From: Pseudomonadota bacterium
GTDB taxonomy: Bacteria > Pseudomonadota > Gammaproteobacteria > Burkholderiales > Gallionellaceae
Direction of reading: 5' to 3'
NCBI GenBank assembly: GCA_021783525.1
Contig: JAJXTT010000125.1
Span: 1 to 6,034 of the forward strand
Length of the DNA stretch: 6,034 nt
Shown here: piece after piece, positions 1-5,907 of the stretch
Layout: every line of letters begins with the position of its first letter
Position numbering within the stretch: the first letter of the stretch is position 1
Position numbers and translations under genes: made by a program
The notes under the pieces: model-generated
Told to the model about the DNA's origin: nothing
Database searches by the model: none
What the model saw: the letters and a program-made list of their open reading frames with translations, nothing else

Positions 1-2
1 CC

Positions 3-1970
3 GCCCAGGGCCAGGTACATTCGGTCGAACTGCACTGGGCGCCGGCATCTTCGCCCTACATCAAGCAATATCGCATCTACCGCTCCAGGAACGAGAACGG
101 GGATTTCGTGCAGGTTGGCACAAGTTCAAACAACCAGTTCTTGGATCAGGATCTGGAGGCTGATGTTCATTACTATTACCGCATCGGCGGGGAAACCCAT
201 TTCGGCTTTGAAGGCGCGACCAGCGCGGTAGTGGGAGGGGTGCCGACCAAGTTTGTACCGGCAGCGCTTCCAGCGGTGCAAGTGCAGACCACTCCCTGGC
301 AGGTGAAAATGAACTGGGCGGCGGTCGATTCGAAGTATTTCCGCTCCTACCGGATCTACCAAAAGGACGGTGACACATTCACCAGAATCGGCGAGGTGAC
401 ACAACCGGAATTCGTCAAGGACGCGCTGACACCGGAGACCAAATATACCTACTATGTCTCGATACTGAGCAGCGACGGTACCGAATCGGAAAAAACGCCG
501 GTAGAGGCGACCACGCAGATATTCAACCGACCGCCGCTGGAAATCGAGGTCGTTCAATTGCGCGACGTGTTCTCCAACTCCTACAAGATCTATGAACGCG
601 ACGGTATCGGCCGGATCAAGCTGACCAACAATACCAACAAGAACATGGAACGGGTCAAAGTGACGTTCCAGTTGCGCGATTTCATGGACTTCCCGACGGA
701 AACCAAGCTGGACAAGCTCGCGCCGGGGGAAAGCGCGGAAGTTGCGCTCAAGGCTGTCTTCAACAACAGCATCCTGACCATCACGGAAGACAGCTCGGTG
801 CAGGCAATGATCGAGGCGAGCTATTTCGAGGATGGCAAACGTGTGGCGTTCAGCAAGACCCCGACGGTGAACGTCTACGACAAGCATCGCCTGACCTGGG
901 ACGACCAGGACCGTTATGCCGCATTTATTACCCCCAAAGATCCTCCCGTGATGAATTTCGTGCGTTCAGTGGTCACCCAGTTCAAGGAAACCAAGGACCA
1001 GACGCAGTTGGCTGCCGCGGTATTCGACATGCTGGGGGTGTATGGCATGACTTATATTCCGGACCCCACCAATCCCTACCAGATCACTTCCGGCAAGGTG
1101 GATACCGTCGATTATGTCCAGTTCCCCCGCGAAACCCTGGAACGCAAGTCCGGCGATTGCGACGACCTGGTGGCGGTCTATTCCGCAGCGCTCGAAAGCA
1201 TGGGGATCGATACGCGCGTGCTGGAGGTGCCGGGGCATATGTTCATGATGTTTGCAGCGGGCATTGCGGCGGACGATGACGGCTATACCATGGACAACAT
1301 GTACGTGATCTACGATGGTCGCTTGTGGATTCCGGTGGAAACCACGCTGCTGGGCAGCGCGTTCGTTCCTGCGTGGGAAAAGGGCGCTGCAACCTATTAC
1401 AAGTGGAAGGACAAGGGCTTGACCGTGCTCGATGCACACGTTTCCTGGGAGAAATACAAACCGGCCAGCCTGCCGGATTCGAACCTGAAGCAGAGCGATA
1501 TATCTCGCGCCGAGATCGAAAAGAAATTCCCGTCCGACTACATGTCGGTGTTGAAGATCAGTTCCCAGACCAAGACGCGGCGTTATCTCAATGCAATCAA
1601 AACGAACCCGTCCGACGTGGATGCGCATTTGCAGATGGGGATCATCCTGGCCAAAGCGGGAGACCGTGACGAGGCAATGAAGTATTTCGACAAGGTACTC
1701 GCGCTGGAACCCAAGAACTCGGCCGCGATGAACAATCGCGGCAATATCTTCATGATCGAGGATAAATATCAGGATGCGCAAAAGGCATACCTGGCGGCGA
1801 CGCAGATGTCTCCCGGCGACGCCAATATATGGGTAAACCTGGCGCGGGCCTATAAGGCGACCAAAGATGTCAAGAAAGCCAAGGCCGCCTTTGTCAAGGC
1901 GCAGTCGCTGGATCCTTCGGTCAAGGAGGCGCACCGTGCACTGGAACTGGAGCTATTGAACACGCTCTGA
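3..1970 (+). CDS. FnIII / transglutaminase-like / TPR modular protein (5' end outside window)
   Basis: The frame is open from base 3, so the start lies upstream and a GTG at 108 is not the start; 655 residues are visible. Numbering from base 3: residues 1-78 and about 88-173 are fibronectin type III-like modules (both share a YRIY strand and a Y-rich YYY/TYYV strand); 177-306 is a further beta-rich, Ig/CARDB-like module I cannot name. About 318-500 resembles a transglutaminase-like papain fold, with Cys386 in SGDCDDL, His412 in PGHMF and Glu446 in WIPVETT as likely catalytic residues. Three good TPRs follow at 539-572, 573-606 and 607-640 (Gly/Ala8, Ala20 and Pro32 in place). FnIII modules suggest export to the periplasm or surface, but the N-terminus is not visible. 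Substrate and function are unknown: peptide or isopeptide cleavage, cross-linking, or a non-catalytic scaffold are all possible. It probably shares a transcript with the next gene. Confidence 0.88.
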   Translation, partial: AQGQVHSVELHWAPASSPYIKQYRIYRSRNENGDFVQVGTSSNNQFLDQDLEADVHYYYRIGGETHFGFEGATSAVVGGVPTKFVPAALPAVQVQTTPWQVKMNWAAVDSKYFRSYRIYQKDGDTFTRIGEVTQPEFVKDALTPETKYTYYVSILSSDGTESEKTPVEATTQIFNRPPLEIEVVQLRDVFSNSYKIYERDGIGRIKLTNNTNKNMERVKVTFQLRDFMDFPTETKLDKLAPGESAEVALKAVFNNSILTITEDSSVQAMIEASYFEDGKRVAFSKTPTVNVYDKHRLTWDDQDRYAAFITPKDPPVMNFVRSVVTQFKETKDQTQLAAAVFDMLGVYGMTYIPDPTNPYQITSGKVDTVDYVQFPRETLERKSGDCDDLVAVYSAALESMGIDTRVLEVPGHMFMMFAAGIAADDDGYTMDNMYVIYDGRLWIPVETTLLGSAFVPAWEKGAATYYKWKDKGLTVLDAHVSWEKYKPASLPDSNLKQSDISRAEIEKKFPSDYMSVLKISSQTKTRRYLNAIKTNPSDVDAHLQMGIILAKAGDRDEAMKYFDKVLALEPKNSAAMNNRGNIFMIEDKYQDAQKAYLAATQMSPGDANIWVNLARAYKATKDVKKAKAAFVKAQSLDPSVKEAHRALELELLNTL

Positions 1971-2007
1971 TTCGGATGTAACTTAACAAGCTGTGGTAAT
2001 CCAAACC

Positions 2008-2013
2008 AAGGAG
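2008..2013 (+). promoter_or_regulatory. Shine-Dalgarno site deciding the start at 2020
   Basis: AAGGAG lies 6 nt before ATG 2020. An in-frame GTG at 1993 would put this site inside the gene and place nine polar residues before the signal peptide, so the ATG is preferred. Confidence 0.85.
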
Positions 2014-2019
2014 ATTTAC

Positions 2020-2412
2020 ATGAAAAAACTGATCGCGTTGCTGGTGTTGTTGGGCGCAGTGTGCGCCGCTCCGGCATACAGCGCGGATGATAATCAGGGC
2101 CTTTCGTTCTGGGAGCGCCTGCGCAGGAAGATCGAGATGCTTACCCCGAAGAAGAAGATCGCCACGACGACCGCGGTCGGCGGTGTGCGGGGCGCGCAGG
2201 CCGATGCGGAAGACGTCTACTGGAAGGGCGAGGCCCATCCACAGATCGATGCCGACGAACTGGCGGATTTCAAGAAGGCGGTCTCGCTGGCGGACACGGG
2301 CGATATGCCGGGGGCGCAGGCCGGATTTGCCGACTTCCTGAAGAAACATCCCGACAGCCGTTTGCGGCCGGATGCCGAAATGGCCCTGGCCCAGCTGCAG
2401 CCCAAGAAGTAA
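2020..2412 (+). CDS. Small secreted protein with TPR-like C-terminal half
   Basis: 130 residues. Residues 1-22 form a classical signal peptide: MKK, then a hydrophobic LIALLVLLGAV core, with likely cleavage near AYSA/DD. Cys15 does not fit a lipobox (GAVC), so a soluble periplasmic or secreted protein is more likely than a lipoprotein. Residues 30-47 are very basic (WERLRRK, PKKK) and could be an amphipathic or anionic-surface-binding segment. A TTTAVGGVRGAQ stretch and DVYWKGE follow at 49-71. Residues 77-126 form two or three helices with a TPR-like pattern (FKKAVSLADTGDMPGAQAGF, then KKHPDSRLRPDAEMALAQL), similar to half-TPR tails of envelope proteins such as YbgF/CpoB; this is resemblance only. 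It starts 49 nt after the FnIII/transglutaminase gene with no terminator between, so a shared transcript and a shared envelope role are inferred. I do not recognise the family. Confidence 0.85.
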   Translation: MKKLIALLVLLGAVCAAPAYSADDNQGLSFWERLRRKIEMLTPKKKIATTTAVGGVRGAQADAEDVYWKGEAHPQIDADELADFKKAVSLADTGDMPGAQAGFADFLKKHPDSRLRPDAEMALAQLQPKK

Positions 2413-2462
2413 CAGGCGGTTCGCCGGGGCGGGGCTGGCTGGTGTTCGGTCCGCCCAGCTAC

Positions 2463-2468
2463 TATAAT
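2463..2468 (+). promoter_or_regulatory. Candidate -10 box of a hemA promoter
   Basis: A perfect TATAAT sits 36 nt before the hemA ATG, which would give a leader of about 30 nt. At 17-bp spacing the -35 region (TGGTGT, 2440-2445) is poor and there is no TG extension, so the promoter may be weak, activator-dependent, or a chance match. A T/A-rich hexamer in this otherwise GC-rich 92-nt gap, directly before an operon, favours a real promoter. Confidence 0.5.
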
Positions 2469-2504
2469 CCGCATCCTTGCGAACCCGGATAGTCTTTCAT
2501 TCCC

Positions 2505-3758
2505 ATGCAGTTATTCACTTTCGGCATAAACCATCAGACCGCGCCGCTCGCCGTGCGCGAGCAGATCGCGTTCAATGTCGAGACGCTGGATAGCGCTTTG
2601 CGCGACCTGGTGGACAACGGTGCCGCCAAGGAGGCGACCATCCTTTCCACCTGCAACCGCACCGAGATCTATTGCAGTACCAGCGCGCCGACCCAGGCGG
2701 TCGACTGGCTGGCGGCCTACCACCATTTGCCTGCCAACGAGATCGAGCCGTACATCTACCGCCTGCCGCAGGAAGAAGCGATAAAGCACGCTTTCCGCGT
2801 GGCGAGCGGGCTGGATTCCATGGTGCTGGGCGAGCCGCAGATACTGGGGCAGATGAAACAGGCGGTGCGACAGGCCGAGCAGGCCGGCACATTGGGATTT
2901 TTGCTGCACAAGCTGTTCCAGCGCACCTTCTCGGTCGCCAAGGACGTGCGGACCCAGACCGAGATCGGCGCCAATCTGGTTTCCATGGCGGCAGCCGCGG
3001 TCAAGCTCGCGGAACGTATCTACCCCAGCATTTCCGAGCAGAGCATCCTGTTCATCGGCGCGGGCGAGATGATCGAGCTCAACGCCGTGCATTTCGCCGC
3101 ACGCAACCCGAAACACATCACCGTCGCCAACCGCACGCTGGAGCGCGCGCAAGTCCTGGCGCGGCGCATCAATGGCCATGCCATCACGCTGAACGAGTTG
3201 CCGGAACAGCTGGCGCATCACGACATCATCGTCACCTGTACTGCCAGCCCCTTGCCGATCCTCGGCAAAGGCATGGTCGAACGCGCACTCAAGGCGCGCA
3301 AGCATCGTCCCTTGTTCATTGTGGACTTGGCGGTGCCGCGCGACGTGGAAAAGGAAGTCGCGGAATTGAACGATGTCTTCCTCTACACCGTGGACGACCT
3401 GTCCGACGTGGTGCGCGATGGCCTGGATGCGCGTCAGGGGGCGGTGAAAGAAGCCGAAGTCATCATCGATTCCGGCGTCAATGAATTCATGCACTGGATG
3501 CAATCGCGCGAAATGGTGCCTACCATCCGCGCCTTGCGCGATCACGCGGAACGGCAGCGCCGTGCCGAAATGGAAAAAGCCCTGCGCCTGCTGGCCAAAG
3601 GCGAAAGTCCGGAAAAGGTGCTGGATCTGCTGAGTGCATCCTTGACCAATAAGTTCCTCCACGCGCCCACCCAGGCATTGAACCAGGCACAGGCGAACGA
3701 ACGCGAAGCGATCCTGGACGCGGTACACCGCATCTACCGCCTGCACGCTCCCGAATGA
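2505..3758 (+). CDS. hemA: Glutamyl-tRNA reductase
   Basis: 417 residues, the usual length for GluTR. It reduces glutamyl-tRNA(Glu) with NADPH to glutamate-1-semialdehyde, the first committed step of C5 tetrapyrrole (heme, siroheme) synthesis, in the cytoplasm. The N-terminal catalytic domain begins GINHQTAPLAVRE (7-19) and carries the nucleophile Cys50 in STCNRTEIY. HAFRVASGLDSMVLGEPQIL (95-114) is the substrate-pocket signature. The NADPH-binding domain has GAGEM at 185-189 and VDLAVPRDV at 273-281. SREMVPTIRALR and a helical C-terminal dimerisation domain complete the protein. ATG 2505 gives the family-typical N-terminus, but no good Shine-Dalgarno precedes it: the nearest purine run, GGAT at 2487-2490, is 14 nt away. 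Initiation may therefore be weak or leader-dependent. The gene ends in ATGA, overlapping prfA by 4 nt. No key residue is missing. Confidence 0.98.
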   Translation: MQLFTFGINHQTAPLAVREQIAFNVETLDSALRDLVDNGAAKEATILSTCNRTEIYCSTSAPTQAVDWLAAYHHLPANEIEPYIYRLPQEEAIKHAFRVASGLDSMVLGEPQILGQMKQAVRQAEQAGTLGFLLHKLFQRTFSVAKDVRTQTEIGANLVSMAAAAVKLAERIYPSISEQSILFIGAGEMIELNAVHFAARNPKHITVANRTLERAQVLARRINGHAITLNELPEQLAHHDIIVTCTASPLPILGKGMVERALKARKHRPLFIVDLAVPRDVEKEVAELNDVFLYTVDDLSDVVRDGLDARQGAVKEAEVIIDSGVNEFMHWMQSREMVPTIRALRDHAERQRRAEMEKALRLLAKGESPEKVLDLLSASLTNKFLHAPTQALNQAQANEREAILDAVHRIYRLHAPE

Positions 3759-4837
3759 AACCTAGCATCTCATCCAAACTCGCCCAACTCAGCGAGCGGT
3801 TGGACGAGGTCACTCGTCTGTTGAGCAGCGAGGAGGCCACGCATGACATGGACGCCTTCCGCAAGCTCAATCGCGAACGTGCCGAAATCGAGCCTGTGGT
3901 CGAGCTTTACCACGCCTGGCAGGCCTGCGAGGCGGACATCGCCACTGCACAGGATATGGCGAGCGATCCGGACATGCGCGAATTTGCCGATGCAGAGATC
4001 AAGACCGGTCGTGAGCGCATGGAGCAATTGGAAGTCGAATTGCAGAAGCAGCTATTGCCCAAGGATCCCAACGACGAGCGCAACGTCTTCCTAGAGGTGC
4101 GGGCCGGAACGGGCGGCGACGAGGCGGCGATCTTCGCCGGCGATATCTTTCGCATGTACGTTCGCTTCGCCGAGCGCAGGCGCTGGCAGGTCGAGATCAT
4201 CTCCGAAAGTCCGGGCGAGATGGGCGGCTACAAGGAAGTCATCGCGAGGATCATCGGCCAGGGCGCTTATTCGGTGCTGAAGTTCGAATCCGGCGCGCAC
4301 CGGGTGCAGCGCGTGCCGGCAACCGAGACGCAAGGGCGGATCCATACCTCCGCGTGTACCGTCGCCATCCTGCCGGAAGCGGACGAGGTGGGCGAAGTGG
4401 AGCTCAATCCTGCCGATCTGCGCATCGACACGTTCCGTGCCTCGGGTGCGGGCGGCCAGCATATCAACAAGACCGATTCCGCCGTGCGCATCACGCACCT
4501 CCCCACCGGGACAGTGGTCGAGTGCCAGGACGGACGCTCGCAACACCAGAACAAGGCGCAAGCCATGCGCGTTCTGGCGGCGCGCATCAAGGACAAGCAG
4601 GAACAGGCCGCGCACAGCAAGATCGCCGCCGAGCGCAAGTCGCTGGTCGGTAGCGGCGACCGCTCGGAGCGCATCCGCACTTACAACTTCCCGCAGGGGC
4701 GCGTCACCGACCACCGCATCAACCTTACGCTGTACAAGATGGACCAGATCATGGACGGCGACATCACCGAGCTTACAAATGCCCTGATGGCCGAGCACCA
4801 GGCCGAACAGTTGTCGGCGCTGGCAGAAGAAAGCTGA
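3755..4837 (+). CDS. prfA: Peptide chain release factor 1
   Basis: 360 residues, full length for RF1. It recognises UAA and UAG in the ribosomal A site and triggers peptide release. A helical N-terminal domain (1-110) precedes the conserved RAGTGGDEAAIFAGDIFRMY (116-135). The codon-reading tripeptide is PAT at 188-190, the RF1 type (RF2 has SPF). GGQ lies at 233-235 in ASGAGGQHINKTDSAVRITH, and Gln235 is the residue expected to be methylated by PrmC, encoded next door. The ATG overlaps the hemA stop (ATGA, 3755-3758) and no Shine-Dalgarno lies just upstream, so translation is probably coupled to hemA by reinitiation. This couples supply of RF1 to that of GluTR. The gene ends in TGA, a codon RF1 itself does not read. 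No anomalies in motifs or length. Confidence 0.98.
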   Translation: MKPSISSKLAQLSERLDEVTRLLSSEEATHDMDAFRKLNRERAEIEPVVELYHAWQACEADIATAQDMASDPDMREFADAEIKTGRERMEQLEVELQKQLLPKDPNDERNVFLEVRAGTGGDEAAIFAGDIFRMYVRFAERRRWQVEIISESPGEMGGYKEVIARIIGQGAYSVLKFESGAHRVQRVPATETQGRIHTSACTVAILPEADEVGEVELNPADLRIDTFRASGAGGQHINKTDSAVRITHLPTGTVVECQDGRSQHQNKAQAMRVLAARIKDKQEQAAHSKIAAERKSLVGSGDRSERIRTYNFPQGRVTDHRINLTLYKMDQIMDGDITELTNALMAEHQAEQLSALAEES

Positions 4838-4841
4838 TGCC

Positions 4842-5696
4842 TTGCGAACGATACAGGACATCTTGCAGGCCGACGCGGTACGGCTGAACACAGCGCTCGA
4901 TCTCGGCGCGGCGACCGCCCGCATCGAAGTGCAATGCCTGCTGCAGCATATCCTGGAAGTCCCTCGTTCCTACCTCCTTGCGCATCCCGAACAGGCGTTG
5001 ACCACGGCTCGGCAGGCCCTCTACGACGCCTTGCTGCAGCGCCGCTTGCAGGGCGAGCCGGTTGCGTACATTCTGGGCGAACGGGAATTCTTCGGGTTGA
5101 AATTCAAAGTCAGTCCGGACACGCTCATTCCTCGCCCGGAAACGGAATTGCTGGTCGAACTGGCGTTACAGCGAATACCGGTGGATGGCCAGTTTCGCGT
5201 GCTGGATCTGGGCACGGGCAGCGGCGCGATCGCGCTTTCGATCGCACATGCCAGGCCGGATGCCGAAATAACCGCAGTGGACGCCTCAGCAGCGGCACTG
5301 GAAATGGCGCGAGAAAACGCTCGCCAATTGGGCGTCGCAAATACGAGATTCGTGCACAGCGACTGGTTCTCCGGGCTGACGGGGCAGCGCTACGACCTGA
5401 TCGTCTCCAATCCGCCCTATGTTGCTGCAGGCGACGTGCATCTTTCGCAGGGCGATGCGCGTTTCGAGCCGATGTCCGCGTTGGCCGCCGGCGCCGACGG
5501 ATTGGATGACATCCGGCGCATCGTCGCACAGGCGGGCGATTTCCTTGAACGCGATGCATGGCTCTTGCTGGAACATGGCTATGATCAGGCCGATAAGGTG
5601 CGATCGATATTGCAGCAGCATGGGTTTGCCGGAGTGATGTCGGTAATAGACATGGCAGGGATAGAACGGGTCAGCGGGGGAAAACTGCAAAATTAG
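4842..5696 (+). CDS. prmC: Release factor glutamine-N5 methyltransferase (TTG start)
   Basis: 284 residues, normal length for PrmC (HemK). It transfers a methyl group from S-adenosylmethionine to the GGQ glutamine of RF1 and RF2, raising termination efficiency. The helical N-terminal RF-binding domain spans about 1-75; the family signatures GEPVAYILGEREFFGL (71-86) and PRPETELLVE (97-106) follow. The Rossmann-type SAM site has VLDLGTGSGAIALSIA from residue 120, with acidic Asp147 ending the next strand (AVDAS). The catalytic NPPY is at 190-193, and FEP..AL.AG.DGLD (208-222) is the usual downstream block. The only in-frame start giving a complete N-terminal domain is TTG 4842, 4 nt after the prfA stop. 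An ATG at 4837 is in another frame. Only a weak purine-rich AGAAGA (4825-4830) lies upstream, so low or coupled translation is likely. Confidence 0.96.
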   Translation: MRTIQDILQADAVRLNTALDLGAATARIEVQCLLQHILEVPRSYLLAHPEQALTTARQALYDALLQRRLQGEPVAYILGEREFFGLKFKVSPDTLIPRPETELLVELALQRIPVDGQFRVLDLGTGSGAIALSIAHARPDAEITAVDASAAALEMARENARQLGVANTRFVHSDWFSGLTGQRYDLIVSNPPYVAAGDVHLSQGDARFEPMSALAAGADGLDDIRRIVAQAGDFLERDAWLLLEHGYDQADKVRSILQQHGFAGVMSVIDMAGIERVSGGKLQN

Positions 5697-5746
5697 CCCG
5701 GTGCTTCAGCCGGTTTGAAGACCTGTGTGCGCTGCCGTACGAAAGG

Positions 5747-5767
5747 TATAGGCCGATATATAGGCCG
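5747..5767 (+). repeat. Short direct repeat TATAGGCCG x2
   Basis: TATAGGCCG occurs at 5747-5755 and again at 5759-5767, a 12-nt period (slightly more than one helical turn), in the gap after prmC. It may be a pair of protein-binding half-sites on the same DNA face, or a remnant of slippage. Function unknown. Confidence 0.5.
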
Positions 5768-5771
5768 TTTG

Positions 5772-5781
5772 GCATATATGC
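5772..5781. promoter_or_regulatory. Perfect 10-bp palindrome, possible operator
   Basis: GCATATATGC is fully self-complementary, and the flanks add imperfect symmetry (TTG before, AA after). It would overlap the -35 position of the candidate promoter whose -10 is at 5800-5805, a typical site for an activator or repressor dimer. No specific regulator is recognised. AT-rich self-complementary 10-mers also arise by chance. Confidence 0.3.
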
Positions 5782-5799
5782 AACACGGGAACGGGCTCC

Positions 5800-5805
5800 T
5801 AGAAT
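5800..5805 (+). promoter_or_regulatory. Candidate -10 box for an intergenic transcript
   Basis: TAGAAT matches TATAAT at 5 of 6 positions and would start RNA near 5811-5813, exactly where the doubled CCTTGAGTTG and the hairpin-terminator structure begin. The -35 at 17 bp (TATGCA, 5777-5782) matches only 3 of 6 and overlaps the GCATATATGC palindrome, which would suit an activator-dependent promoter. Confidence 0.35.
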
Positions 5806-5808
5806 CGA

Positions 5809-5834
5809 CCTTGAGTTGTTAGAGCCTTGAGTTG
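5809..5834 (+). repeat. Direct repeat CCTTGAGTTG x2
   Basis: CCTTGAGTTG is found at 5809-5818 and 5825-5834, 16 nt apart. Both copies are complementary to the single CAACTCAA at 5839-5846, so an RNA could pair either copy with it. The second copy gives the compact hairpin and should dominate. Confidence 0.75.
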
Positions 5835-5846
5835 CAACCAACTCAA
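5827..5846 (+). other. Perfect 8-bp stem-loop
   Basis: TTGAGTTG (5827-5834) and CAACTCAA (5839-5846) pair without mismatch across a CAAC loop. No T run follows, so this is not a terminator. It looks like the 5' stem of the candidate RNA. Confidence 0.7.
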
Positions 5847-5870
5847 TCTTTCATACTCTCCTCCTATTCT

Positions 5871-5898
5871 GGGCCATCGCAAGGTGGCCCGTTTTTTT
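5871..5898 (+). terminator. Intrinsic terminator of the prmC-side transcript
   Basis: GGGCCATC (5871-5878) pairs with GGTGGCCC (5883-5890) through 8 bp including one T.G wobble, closed by a GCAA (GNRA) tetraloop at 5879-5882. One G and seven T (5892-5898) follow. It is well formed for plus-strand transcription and should end the hemA-prfA-prmC mRNA and any intergenic RNA. On the minus strand the hairpin is preceded by A and not followed by T, so it is unlikely to terminate argH efficiently by the intrinsic route. Confidence 0.92.
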
Positions 5899-5907
5899 GC
5901 CCGGAGC

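Larger units (their letters stand above)
5813..5898 (+). ncRNA. Candidate small RNA, or structured 3' UTR, after prmC
   Basis: About 86 nt with the parts expected of a bacterial trans-acting sRNA in order: a TAGAAT box just upstream, a perfect 8-bp hairpin (TTGAGTTG/CAACTCAA, 5827-5846, loop CAAC), an unpaired pyrimidine-rich linker with CTCCTCCT at 5858-5865, then a strong intrinsic terminator ending in seven T. The CU-rich motif is complementary to Shine-Dalgarno sequences and resembles the C-rich seed loops of known anti-SD sRNAs in other proteobacteria. The gap has no credible protein gene. The same sequence would also form the 3' end of the hemA-prfA-prmC mRNA, so an RNA processed from the operon is an alternative. 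No known RNA family is recognised. Confidence 0.42.

Noticed and set aside
966..1934. 322-codon and, at 126-887, 253-codon minus-strand frames opposite the FnIII/transglutaminase gene
   Set aside because: Composition is typical of antisense shadows, no start signals were seen, and the plus-strand domains are clear.
2427..2456. GGGCGG/CCGCCC hairpin as terminator of the small secreted protein gene
   Set aside because: The loop is 18 nt and no T run follows; read-through into hemA cannot be excluded.
2511..3746. 411-codon open frame on the minus strand across nearly all of hemA
   Set aside because: It is antisense to a gene with every GluTR motif intact, its product is rich in His, Gln and Arg without a recognisable domain, and such frames arise from third-position GC bias.
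4837..4839. ATG overlapping the prfA stop as the prmC start
   Set aside because: It is in a different frame from the PrmC coding sequence.
5704..5720. Hairpin CTTCAG/TTGAAG just after prmC as a terminator
   Set aside because: Six base pairs including a wobble, and no T run follows; the strong terminator is at 5871-5898.
5770..5784. sigma-54 promoter suggested by TGGCAT...TGCAA
   Set aside because: GG and GC are separated by 7 bp, not the required 10.
5778..5822. 14-codon ORF (ATG at 5778) as a leader peptide
   Set aside because: It has no Shine-Dalgarno, and its start lies inside the palindrome upstream of the likely transcription start.
5843..5865. Minus-strand AGGAGG followed after 5 nt by ATG, opening a three-codon ORF (MKD)
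   Set aside because: Signal and spacing are good but the ORF stops after three codons; the motif is better explained as the unpaired CU-rich tract of the plus-strand RNA.
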